Of a DNA stretch of 64,000 nt, positions 19,920 through 28,218 are shown in pieces. The first letter of the stretch is position 1; each line of letters begins with the position of its first letter. This stretch comes from Aporhodopirellula rubra (lineage in GTDB: Bacteria; Planctomycetota; Planctomycetia; Pirellulales; Pirellulaceae), in assembly GCF_014192335.1 (NCBI RefSeq), contig NZ_JACHXU010000013.1, forward strand, positions 1 to 64,000. Direction: 5' to 3'. Both the position numbers and the translations under genes were made by a program. The notes under the pieces are model-generated. The model was not told the DNA's origin and did not search any database. It worked only from the letters and a program-made list of their open reading frames with translations.

Positions 19920-20078
19920 TTACTGAACCGCATCCATCGAGTCACCGGGATCGGATTGCGGATACGTTCGCGTTTCGGGATCGGGTTGGACGACCGTTGG
20001 TGCTGGGTCGCCGCAGCCCGATGTCATGAAAAGACAAGCCACGAACATTGACAACATGATGAATTTGAAAGAGGACAT
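19920..20078 (-). CDS. Small lipoprotein, 52 residues
   Basis: The ATG at 20078 opens a 52-residue frame. Residues 1-20 are a lipoprotein signal with the lipobox TSGC near position 22, followed by GDPAPTVVQPDPETRTYPQS and an acidic tail ending at TAA 19920-19922. It is shorter than usual ORF cut-offs. Small lipoproteins of this kind are common directly downstream of DUF1559 genes in planctomycetes, and here the DUF1559 gene lies 312 bp upstream on the same strand. Function unknown. Confidence 0.7.
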   Translation of the reverse strand: MSSFKFIMLSMFVACLFMTSGCGDPAPTVVQPDPETRTYPQSDPGDSMDAVQ

Positions 20079-20390
20079 TCTGAACCGGACGTTGGGAGTA
20101 ATAGGCAGAGGAAAGGTTCTAAAGGAGCGTCGTGATTCGATAAATATCTCGACAACATTCGTATCGGACCAAGCGGTGTGACACCGGACGGCTCACGATG
20201 TTACGCTAAGTTTTTGCATTAGGCTTTTTCGCGGTGAGACACGAGCAATCCGGTTTGCGTACCTCGAAACATCCGTTCCTCGAATGGCGAGAGCGTTGCT
20301 GTTTGTGACGTAGGTTTTCAAAGGTAGCTACGTTCAACAAAACGTGGGCCACCGTCGGGTGACGGTGGCTAAAACAAAAATGGAAATGCT
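20079..20390. other. Intergenic region, about 310 bp
   Basis: Between the DUF1559 gene and the small lipoprotein gene, both on the minus strand. It holds the hairpin at 20348-20369 near the DUF1559 stop. I see no gene in it. Confidence 0.5.
20348..20369 (-). terminator. Possible terminator of the DUF1559 gene
   Basis: GCCACCGTC and GACGGTGGC form a perfect 9-bp stem around a 4-base loop, 21 bases beyond the stop at 20391. On the minus strand the stem is followed by CCACGTTTTG, so the U-tract is short and displaced. Partial termination or 3'-end protection is as likely as full termination. Confidence 0.45.
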
Positions 20391-21617
20391 CTAGAATTCC
20401 GAACTGATAACTTCTCGGCTAGCTTTGGTACCGAGCGATCCCCACAGGCCGTAGGGGCTCGCCACACCGGCACTGGCACCGGCTGTGTTTCCGGGGGTGA
20501 CGACTCGCGAGGTTTGGTCTCCGGCGTCGATCGAATCGGTGATGAATTTGACCGCACCGTCGGAAATCAAAATGTGGCAACCACCTTGATGCTGACTGCT
20601 CGGCGGTAACAGTCCCGCACTGCGGGCAACCGTCCCGACGAGCACGGGCGCGTTCGGTGGGAAGATCGTGTTGAACTGTCCGTAGACGCCTTGCCCGTTG
20701 GCCCATTTGTAACCACGGCCTTCATGTGCTTCGGTGAAGACGCCGGTCGCGGTCGCGGCCCAGAACTGTGGACGAGCGGGATCGATGTCGGCGGTGCGGT
20801 AGTTGCTCGGATTGTTTCGCATTCCGAACCAGCCATTGTTTCCGCTGCCGGCACGTCGACCGAGGGTTCGCACGTTGCGATCCCCGAGGTCGGTTGCAAT
20901 TTCACCCATCGCGATCGTGTTGGCAGTCCCATCGAGGATGTCACGAAAACGCGTCGCGTAGTGTGGCACGAAGACACCGCGTGCACAGGCTTGCATGTTG
21001 ACCGATCGAGCGCTGTTTTCTTGAAGGTCGTTTGACAGCGGACCGCGGTCCATGTTCCAGAAAGTGTCGCCGGTGCACCCGACATAGTTGGTTCGTCCCA
21101 TCGCGGGCAATCCACTGCCGGGGTCGCTCGGGCATCGGAAACCAGGGATCTCGGTCATCCAAGGGCGATAGCCGTCGTTCGGCGTTCCCTCCATCGTCGG
21201 TGTCGGTCCCATCGAAGGCCACGGGGGTGTGCGGGCCACGTTAGGGGCATTGAGGTCGAACACGCTCGGATTCGAAATCTCTTCCCAGATCGCTTGTTGT
21301 TCAATGAAAGGCGTCAGGCTGACCAACACGCTCAGTTGCATCAGGTTGGCGACCGTCGATTCATCAAACTGCCCGTCACCGGTGAAACCGCCGGGGACGG
21401 ATCCGTTTTGGATCATCGGAAGTTGGTTGTAGGCGGAGTGGTAGTTGTGAAGGGCGAGTCCGATTTGTTTGAAATTGTTGCTGCAGCTCATTCGGCGAGC
21501 CGCTTCACGTGCTGCTTGTACGGCGGGTAGGAGCAGCCCGACCAAGACGCCAATGATTGCGATGACTACCAATAGCTCGACCAAGGTGAAACCTTGCGGT
21601 GGCTTTCTTGCGTTCAT
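20391..21617 (-). CDS. DUF1559 prepilin-like secreted protein
   Basis: A 408-residue protein from the ATG at 21617 ([16 protein letters not shown]), which has AGAGG upstream at good spacing; the frame runs 48 codons further up without signal. [17 protein letters not shown] at about 9-25 is a type III (prepilin) signal-anchor. [21 protein letters not shown] is the classic start of the DUF1559 (SBP_bac_10) domain. The C-terminal '[22 protein letters not shown]' (about 345-365, read in parts) is the conserved HxGG...DG block. These proteins are hugely expanded in planctomycetes; function is not established, and a surface or pilus-like structure is often suggested. Confidence 0.93.
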   Translation of the reverse strand: MNARKPPQGFTLVELLVVIAIIGVLVGLLLPAVQAAREAARRMSCSNNFKQIGLALHNYHSAYNQLPMIQNGSVPGGFTGDGQFDESTVANLMQLSVLVSLTPFIEQQAIWEEISNPSVFDLNAPNVARTPPWPSMGPTPTMEGTPNDGYRPWMTEIPGFRCPSDPGSGLPAMGRTNYVGCTGDTFWNMDRGPLSNDLQENSARSVNMQACARGVFVPHYATRFRDILDGTANTIAMGEIATDLGDRNVRTLGRRAGSGNNGWFGMRNNPSNYRTADIDPARPQFWAATATGVFTEAHEGRGYKWANGQGVYGQFNTIFPPNAPVLVGTVARSAGLLPPSSQHQGGCHILISDGAVKFITDSIDAGDQTSRVVTPGNTAGASAGVASPYGLWGSLGTKASREVISSEF

Positions 21618-22049
21618 TCCAATGCCTCTAGTTAAAAAATTGCGTACATGAACCAACAAAACGCTGGCGATTGTGTTGCAGCATCCGATCACCCCGTGAG
21701 CAGACCGATCGCGTTGCACGTCTCCGATTGCATCGTTCGGCTGCATCGTTCGGCGAAACATCTAACGGCGATGGATTATTCAGCCGGGATGACCTGTTGC
21801 CACAATCTTCATCACGTGATGTTGATAGGAGCGAGAAGGATCACTTCGAGCCCTCAATGGGGCTCGAGCTTCTATAGAAGAGTATCGGTGGCGTGGTGTT
21901 CGCCATTCAAGTCCACCAAACAGTCGACATGCATTCCGCAAGAGTAAACCGACGAGCGGCTGAGTCCGTTAAATGCATGATGAAGTCGTTTGGTGCAACG
22001 GCAAAAGACTGCGCACGGGAGAGGACAGGCGTCGTGCATTCATTGAATG
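21618..22049. other. Intergenic region, about 430 bp, upstream of the DUF1559 gene
   Basis: Lies between the stop of the response regulator and the DUF1559 start. No gene is evident on either strand. It should carry the DUF1559 promoter. Confidence 0.5.
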
Positions 22050-22727
22050 TCAGCGCGAGTTGTCGTTGTGCTCAAACACGCCGATTCGGTGAGCCTTGTC
22101 GATCGCGGCAGGAGCGTTTTGTACGTCCAGTTTTTCGTACAGACGTCGGATGTATGTAGCGACACTTCCGTACGAGATATCCAGTTCCCTCGCAATTTCT
22201 TTCTTAAGCATCCCTTGGCTGAGCAGGGTGAGGATCTCGCGCTCGCGCGTGGACAAAACAATTGCTGACTCTTTCTTCGGCGGGTTTTGAACCATTTTTA
22301 AGAGATGCAGTGCCACGTCCCCATCGAGCGACGCGCCTCCTGCGGCAACCGTCCGGATTCCGTCAACGATTTGAGTCACGGTCGATGACTTCAAAAGATA
22401 GCCCGATGCCCCGGTTTTGACGGCTCTTGTGATATCCGCCTCCGCATTCGATTGAGTCAACACAATGATTTTGGCCGACGGCATCACTTCGATGAACTTG
22501 CTAATCGCATCGAGGCCGCTGATGCCGGGGAGGTTGAGGTCCAACAATATGATGTTAGGTGTGTCGCGGGACTCCATGTCGCTGGCGCTGCGAAGTGCAA
22601 CCTCGGCGGCGCCGTACATGCTCACCAATTCCATCGTGGGTTCGGCGTTGATGGCCATTTCAATTACCTTTCGATATTTGGGATGGTCCTCGACCAGCAT
22701 GATCTTGATTGATTCGTTGCCGCTCAT
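22050..22727 (-). CDS. NarL/LuxR-family response regulator
   Basis: A 225-residue regulator. The receiver domain (about 7-125) has the acidic pair in LVEDH, the phosphoacceptor D63 in LLDLNLPG, and the lysine in GYLLKSS near 110. The C-terminal LuxR helix-turn-helix (about 155-215) has LSTREREILTLLSQGMLKKEIA and ELDISYGSVATYIRRLYEKL, each a standard block. The start at 22727 overlaps the kinase stop by four bases (ATGA), so translation is coupled; an in-frame ATG 21 bases earlier lies inside the kinase gene and is less likely. It should be phosphorylated by the adjacent kinase. Confidence 0.94.
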   Translation of the reverse strand: MSGNESIKIMLVEDHPKYRKVIEMAINAEPTMELVSMYGAAEVALRSASDMESRDTPNIILLDLNLPGISGLDAISKFIEVMPSAKIIVLTQSNAEADITRAVKTGASGYLLKSSTVTQIVDGIRTVAAGGASLDGDVALHLLKMVQNPPKKESAIVLSTREREILTLLSQGMLKKEIARELDISYGSVATYIRRLYEKLDVQNAPAAIDKAHRIGVFEHNDNSR

Positions 22728-24745
22728 CGCTTCTTGAGTTGATTCCATTGCATCCGTTTGAACTGGAGATCGATTCGGGTACCCGTCTCGGCACAGCTTT
22801 CTGCGGCGACCGTGGCACCGAGCAGCTTAGCACGACGTTTGAGCGACGGAGGGATTCCATCGTTGCTGAAACCCCGTAACCCGTGTCCGTTGTCGGTGAT
22901 GGTGAGATGGATTTCCTTCGGCGAGGCTTTTAGTGTCGTGCCCAACCTCGTCGCGTCCGCGTGTCGGCTGATGTTGACCAAACACTCTTTGTAAAACAGG
23001 AAAAGGTCCGCACGCGTTCGCGGTCTCAGATTTTCCACGAACTCCTTCCCTTCAATCTCAAACTCGTGTTCTAACTCGACCACGATTCTCTCGGCGGCCT
23101 GCTTCATCAGGTCATCCAATCCGGAATACAACGTGTGGACTTGCAGGCCCGCGATATGGCGAACGGATCGGGACGCGTCTTCGGAGACGGCGCGAATCTC
23201 TTTTAGGATCGGATCGATGTTTGGGGCTGACGTCGACGCGTTTCGGGCGAGATCGCTCAGTAGTCCGATCGCGTGCAAATCCGCGCCGACTTCGTCATGA
23301 AGGTCGGCGGCGAACCGCTCCTTCAAACGGCTCGATTCGCGGTTGCGGATTAACCGATCGACCAGAATGGTGATCACGATTCCCACAGCCAATATCGAGG
23401 CGATCACGGTTGCCCACCGCAGATTGCGACTTTGGATTCGGTACCGATCACTCAGTTCGCTTTGGATTCTCGGACGTTCCAAATCGAGTTCGTGTCGGCG
23501 TGATAACTGCGCAACCCAATCCTTCACCGGAATGATTTTTCCAAAGTGATTTCGACCGTCGGTTAGTGAGGCGAGCGAACCGTCGCTGCCGCTGAAATTG
23601 AGATTGCTGGTGGGGACGATCCCTGCGGCGATGTTTTGACAGTCTTCAAAGATTTCGATCTCGGTGAATCCGATACATCGGTAACGATCAGAGGCCTCGG
23701 GTGCCTTGTACGCTTCGACCGCCGTGAAGCGAACGAAGCGACAATCGGCGGGGGCAAATTGAAACATCACAATCGGCCCGGCGTCGTAGATCGAAAGTTT
23801 GCGATACTCGTGCAAACGGACGGCGTCGGAAAAGTCGGGCTGCGTGGCGCCTTCAACGATGAGATGATCAGGCAATGCGTAGTCGGAGTGCTGAATCTGC
23901 GGCACGTTCTCGCTCAAGTCCGCCGCATGGAGATGGATCCGGTGGAGGGTTCGTGGTTCGCCGAAATCAAATGTGAGTGAGGCCTCCGGTCCGGTCTGAA
24001 AGAAGCCCACGAACGCTTGACTGCCGTTACCGCCCGCAGGATTCATGAGATAGGGCATGAAGCCGTCCACCAATGTTTCGATCGGGGCCGATTTGCGAAC
24101 GCGGGTGAATGCGACTGACGAAACCGCCGTGCGACCGCCGAGTGCCACGTTTTCCTCGCCCGAGAACGCCATGATCTCAGATAGCTGGAATAGAAAACGT
24201 CCGTCGAGTGCGCGCGGGGTTAAACGCGTCGCTTCCACGCGAACCCAATCGCCGACGGTTGGTTCGATCGGAATCACTAACGGGGCAACCCGTGGCAAAA
24301 TCGAATCGTTCTCGTCAAATTCGGCGACCACGGTTCCCTTTGCATCACCCTCTCGACCTATCATGATTCTAAACTCGAGCGGAAACCCGTCCGATCGAAC
24401 TCCGTTGACCGTGTCACGCCAAAGGATCGGTACCAGGACGATCTGGTCAATTCGGCTTGCTTGGTGCAGATGGACGATCGCCCATTCGGTAAACGCCGCG
24501 TGAGGGTGCGGATCGGATTCCCAGCCCAAGTTCCCGACGCCGCTGCGGAACGTCATCTCGGCTAACTGCTTTACCTGCGCGTTGTTTTCGGCAAGCCGCG
24601 TTTCGAGTTCTTGCAGCGAAAGTTCGTCCCATCGCTTTGGTGTTTCCGCCCGCACGCGGATCGTCGGTACCAAGGCGAACTGCATCAGCAACAGCGACGT
24701 GATGATACCGATACGAATGAATGGAACCGCCAACCGCTTACTCAT
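22724..24745 (-). CDS. NarX-type sensor histidine kinase with discoidin-like extracellular sensor
   Basis: A 673-residue protein from the ATG at 24745; the longer frame to 24904 adds 53 residues that do not look like a signal. A signal anchor (about 9-27) leads into a periplasmic region (about 30-440). Two beta-rich parts there resemble discoidin/F5/8 type C folds: WAIVHLHQASRIDQIVLVP at about 89-107, and SLTFDFGEPRTLHRIHLHA at about 256-274 with a closing FVRFTAVEAY and GFTEIEIFE. A helix at 444-465 crosses the membrane. The kinase part is HisKA_3 type, with H483 in DLHDEVGADLH, the N box in KECLVNISRHA, and DNGHGL in the ATP-binding domain. The response regulator follows with a 4-base overlap. 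A carbohydrate signal is plausible given the sensor fold and the nearby sulfatase. Confidence 0.9.
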   Translation of the reverse strand: MSKRLAVPFIRIGIITSLLLMQFALVPTIRVRAETPKRWDELSLQELETRLAENNAQVKQLAEMTFRSGVGNLGWESDPHPHAAFTEWAIVHLHQASRIDQIVLVPILWRDTVNGVRSDGFPLEFRIMIGREGDAKGTVVAEFDENDSILPRVAPLVIPIEPTVGDWVRVEATRLTPRALDGRFLFQLSEIMAFSGEENVALGGRTAVSSVAFTRVRKSAPIETLVDGFMPYLMNPAGGNGSQAFVGFFQTGPEASLTFDFGEPRTLHRIHLHAADLSENVPQIQHSDYALPDHLIVEGATQPDFSDAVRLHEYRKLSIYDAGPIVMFQFAPADCRFVRFTAVEAYKAPEASDRYRCIGFTEIEIFEDCQNIAAGIVPTSNLNFSGSDGSLASLTDGRNHFGKIIPVKDWVAQLSRRHELDLERPRIQSELSDRYRIQSRNLRWATVIASILAVGIVITILVDRLIRNRESSRLKERFAADLHDEVGADLHAIGLLSDLARNASTSAPNIDPILKEIRAVSEDASRSVRHIAGLQVHTLYSGLDDLMKQAAERIVVELEHEFEIEGKEFVENLRPRTRADLFLFYKECLVNISRHADATRLGTTLKASPKEIHLTITDNGHGLRGFSNDGIPPSLKRRAKLLGATVAAESCAETGTRIDLQFKRMQWNQLKKR

Positions 24746-25046
24746 GCACGAACCGTAAAACCCACGCAATTGATCGGGTGAGTGCGACCGACGAGACGTC
24801 TCAACAAGACGAGTTGCTCCATCGGCGAGACGCGTAGGATCATCGCCGAGCGTGAGAGAAGTCTCTAACCGTCCTAGAAAGGATACTCGAACACGGTCGA
24901 TCAACCGAGCCTTTCAATTGCAGCGGGCCCGGTCGGCGAAGTCAACCGCTGCCGAGCCATTCGGGACCACCAAACACAAACGGTGGACACGAAACTTGCT
25001 CGGGTGAACGGTATCGTGCGGAGTTCTCGGCTCGGATCGTGGCCGT

Positions 25047-25066
25047 GCCCGCCTTTTTCGGCGGGC
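25047..25066 (-). terminator. Stem-loop directly after the toroid-protein stop codon
   Basis: GCCCGCC and GGCGGGC form a 7-bp GC-only stem around a 6-base loop; the stem begins one base past the TAA. No U-tract follows on the minus strand, so it may be a 3'-end stabiliser or weak terminator. Confidence 0.4.
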
Positions 25067-26344
25067 TTATTCCGCCGGCAAACAACGTTGCAATGTCATC
25101 AGTGCCATCGCGGTGCCGTAGGGACGGTGGTAGTCGTACAGCGGATAGTCCCACCAACATCCGTTTTTTTCCTGCAGAGGAACGATCAAGTCGGCCAACA
25201 TCGCTTGGTACGGTCCGCGCTGGGCGACGGGCAATTCGTCGATGCACATCGCCGCGTAGTAGTGGCCGAAGTAGTAGAAATAGCCGGCGACTTGAAACCA
25301 TGATTCGTGCGGGACCGGACGTTTGCGTCCGATGTCGAGCCATCCGTTTCGTTCATAGAGGCGATACAACCAATGCTTCAGCACGTTGTCCGTCACTGCG
25401 GTGTCGCCCCAGAATCGCAGCGCCACGTTGCAACACTGCGACCGTCCGAGCGAACCGCCGGGACGATTGATTTCTCGCATCGGGCGATCTTTGAGGTATT
25501 CGCCGTACAGATAGGTGAAGTCGGGCTTTTGTTGGCGATGGATCGCGGCGACGGCCCGTTTGACAACGTCTTCGGGGGGATCGATTCCGATGGACTTCGC
25601 CCGGTGCATCGCGACCAACGCCGTGCCGCCGACAAAACTGATCGAACTGGAGGTCGGACGCTTGGCTTGATAACGCATGTCGTAGTAGCCCCATCCGCCA
25701 TCGACCGATTCGTATTTCCTCAGCATTGCGAACTGTTGCTTGATCAGCGATTCGATCTCTGCCTGTCGATCGGTGTCTTCGCCATGATGCCGGTGCAAAT
25801 GTGCGAGAGCTTCGATCGCGTAGGCGTGGCCCCACACGTTGTACAACGCGGTACCGTCGGCGCGGCGGAGTTTCGGCAGAAAGTCGAACAACCAGGCTTC
25901 GCTTCGTTCGATCGCCTTTTGAACGGATGCGTCATCGGCGCCGCCGCATTCAAGCAGCGCCGACAGACACAGCGATGTCGTCGCGGCGCGGAACGCGTGG
26001 TGGGCACCGGGGACGGGCGCGTAGATGTTCAGATCCTTCGTGTTGGTTGGCGAACCCCACGAGCCATTCGGGTTTTGGTCATCGATCAAAAATTGGACGC
26101 CGTTGCGAATCGACCGCGTCATGGTCTCTACGCTCGGTGATTCGACGTCCGGTAGTACCGGCGGTGTGCGAAAGTCGAGCTTTTGCAAACGCGTTTGGTT
26201 CTGCGTAGGCTCCGCGATGACTTCGGTGGACGAGGTGTCATCGGCGAACGATGGGTTCATGCCGACCCATGATGCCGTCACGACCATCATCACGACCAGC
26301 GAACTCGCCGTCGTGTTATGAATCCCATGCTGTGCGTGGATCAT
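25067..26344 (-). CDS. Secreted terpenoid-cyclase-like alpha/alpha-toroid protein
   Basis: A 425-residue protein with a signal peptide (about 12-34, cleavage near SFADD). Repeated QW-like motifs are visible: DQNPNGSWGS (about 84-93), ESVDGGWGYYDMR near 210 and a late KNGCWWDYPLYDYHRPYGTA. This is the prenyltransferase/squalene-oxidase repeat fold. I see no DxDD motif of squalene-hopene cyclases. With an export signal it is unlikely to be a cyclase; a polymer-binding or scaffold role fits better, but that is inference. It is the second gene of a pair: its ATG overlaps the stop of the adaptor gene at 26341 by four bases. Confidence 0.82.
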   Translation of the reverse strand: MIHAQHGIHNTTASSLVVMMVVTASWVGMNPSFADDTSSTEVIAEPTQNQTRLQKLDFRTPPVLPDVESPSVETMTRSIRNGVQFLIDDQNPNGSWGSPTNTKDLNIYAPVPGAHHAFRAATTSLCLSALLECGGADDASVQKAIERSEAWLFDFLPKLRRADGTALYNVWGHAYAIEALAHLHRHHGEDTDRQAEIESLIKQQFAMLRKYESVDGGWGYYDMRYQAKRPTSSSISFVGGTALVAMHRAKSIGIDPPEDVVKRAVAAIHRQQKPDFTYLYGEYLKDRPMREINRPGGSLGRSQCCNVALRFWGDTAVTDNVLKHWLYRLYERNGWLDIGRKRPVPHESWFQVAGYFYYFGHYYAAMCIDELPVAQRGPYQAMLADLIVPLQEKNGCWWDYPLYDYHRPYGTAMALMTLQRCLPAE

Positions 26345-27657
26345 TTTTTGGCCGCCTTTTTGGTGCCGGCTTTTTGGCTTTCCACCGTTTTGTCCTTGGC
26401 GGACTCGTCTTCTGGACCGTCGTCGTTGGGAGATTCAAATTCGATGCTGCATGTCATCCCGGGGACAATTTCAGTTTCGCCCACTTTGCCATCGATCTCG
26501 ACGACACACTCGATCTTGTTCGCCGCATACGGAACCTTTGCGATTGATTGCAGCGTTACGGGGATTTGCAAACCGGGGAACGACTTCGGTGTCGCGGAGC
26601 CCTTCATGCCACTCATGAGTTTGCCGCGCTGTTCTTCGCTGACCGTCGACGCGATGCGCAAACGTTGCGGCTGAACGATCGTCGCGAGCACTTGGCCGAC
26701 GGAAACTTTGGACTCGGGTTCCAGAGTGCTCGGTTTATCACCGATGCGTCCGCGAGTGATCTTGCCGTGGTAGACCAATCCTTCGATGGGTGATGTTAGG
26801 ACGAGGGCACGACGTTCGGCTTGCAATTCTTTGAAGTCGGCCTGCTGTTTCTCAAACTCAGTTTGTTGTTTGCGTCGTTCGATTTCACGTTTGACGCGAG
26901 CCGATTTGAGATTTTGAATTGCTTTGGCGAACGCAAGTTCTGCTCGCGTGAGTGCCGCCTCTTGCTTCTCTTGTTTCGCAGGGATCGTTTGGTCGAGGGT
27001 GCGTTCGGCACGGGTTTTGGCCAACTCCAAATCAAACTTCGCACGTTCGACTGCTCGCCGGGCACGCTTGAGAACGATCTCTTCGGACTCTTCGGTTAAG
27101 TCGTCCTCTTCATACATTTGCTCGAGTTGGTTGAGTTCCTCTTGTACGTACTCGAGTGATTCGTGGGAACGTTGCAGTTGCACTTCGGTCGTGCGGATTT
27201 GCTGCTCTCGGTCCACGTTGACGAAGTTGTCGTACGCCTGCCGGGCTTCTTTGCGAGTTAACTCCGCGTCGCGGCGATCGAGTTCTTGTTGTTCGACAAA
27301 TTGCTCGAAAGCGAATTCCGAATCTTCGAATGCGATCTTGGCGAGTTCCAAATCGATTTCCGCTTTCGCGATTCTTTCGTCGATGTCTTTGGTCTCAAAC
27401 CAAACCACCGTGCCGCCCTTCTTGACGCTCGCTCCGTGATCAAGGATTCGTTTGATCACGAGGGAATCGATCTGTTCCAAATCGGCGGTGATCTCGTGCG
27501 ACTTCTTCGCTTCGAAAACGCCATCGATTTTGACTGTTTCGGTTTGGGAGTCGGCCGGCTCCGTGGCTTTTGGGGCACTGTCGTCAGCGAGAACGGGCGA
27601 GATCGTCAGCAGTAGGAGGGAGAGAACGGAGAGGCAGCGATTCGGGAAGGTGGGCAT
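26341..27657 (-). CDS. Secreted HlyD/MFP-like protein with a long coiled coil
   Basis: A 438-residue protein with a signal peptide (about 8-25, cleavage near VLADDS). A first lipoyl-like half (about 45-90, VIKRILDHGASVKKGGTVVWF) is followed by an unusually long helical segment (about 95-280) rich in Glu, Arg, Lys and Gln, a second lipoyl-like half (SPIEGLVYHG), beta-barrel parts and a Lys/Ala-rich tail. This is the adaptor layout of tripartite pumps, but no ATPase or permease is next to it. Instead the stop overlaps the start of the toroid protein (ATGA), so the two are made together. The pairing suggests a shared envelope function. Confidence 0.82.
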   Translation of the reverse strand: MPTFPNRCLSVLSLLLLTISPVLADDSAPKATEPADSQTETVKIDGVFEAKKSHEITADLEQIDSLVIKRILDHGASVKKGGTVVWFETKDIDERIAKAEIDLELAKIAFEDSEFAFEQFVEQQELDRRDAELTRKEARQAYDNFVNVDREQQIRTTEVQLQRSHESLEYVQEELNQLEQMYEEDDLTEESEEIVLKRARRAVERAKFDLELAKTRAERTLDQTIPAKQEKQEAALTRAELAFAKAIQNLKSARVKREIERRKQQTEFEKQQADFKELQAERRALVLTSPIEGLVYHGKITRGRIGDKPSTLEPESKVSVGQVLATIVQPQRLRIASTVSEEQRGKLMSGMKGSATPKSFPGLQIPVTLQSIAKVPYAANKIECVVEIDGKVGETEIVPGMTCSIEFESPNDDGPEDESAKDKTVESQKAGTKKAAKK

Positions 27658-28218
27658 TGAGGAATCTCAAATGGGGAGGCGGGAAAACGTTCCCACTATC
27701 TTGATCGCCCATGACACCCATGTCCACAAACGCGATGGATAAGACAGACCGTCGGCCGAATATCCGCCACTACGGCATCTTCCAGAAATCTATATTTGAA
27801 AAGAGTGACAGGCAGTGGTTTTGGAGGTGATTCGGTTAATGCGTCGACTTAATTTTGGCGATGTCGTCGAAATTCTGCAGGCCTCCGCAGGATGAGAGGC
27901 TTTGGGCAGAACGGACTCGCATGCGAATGGGATTGGCGGATCGGCTTCATGAACGAGGAGGCCTGTCCGATATCGTGATTGATCGGGTGGGGATGCCGAA
28001 TCGTGCGACGAGCGGATGCCGGATAGCTTGATCGATTTGCGTTGAGGATTCCCTTCGTGTGCGGTCTAGCGTCGCGGTGGGGATCGAACACAAACAGTGG
28101 ACAAGATTGGTGGGGTGAATCGGGATATGATCGATGATTCATGCCCGAAATCGACCACTGCGAGTCCACCCTGCGCCAGGTCGTCTTCCGATCGCAACCC
28201 CACCAAATTCCCCGCACC
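27658..28218. other. Divergent intergenic region, about 560 bp
   Basis: Separates the minus-strand adaptor/toroid pair from the plus-strand GH172 gene, so it should hold promoters in both directions. I see no gene. An in-frame ATG at 28141 would extend the GH172 protein by 26 residues, but the signal peptide begins at 28219. Confidence 0.5.

Noticed and set aside
21662-21680. Sigma-54-like TGGC..TTGCA match on the plus strand
   Set aside because: Points away from the DUF1559 gene and towards the antisense side of the response regulator; one match in 64 kb is expected by chance.
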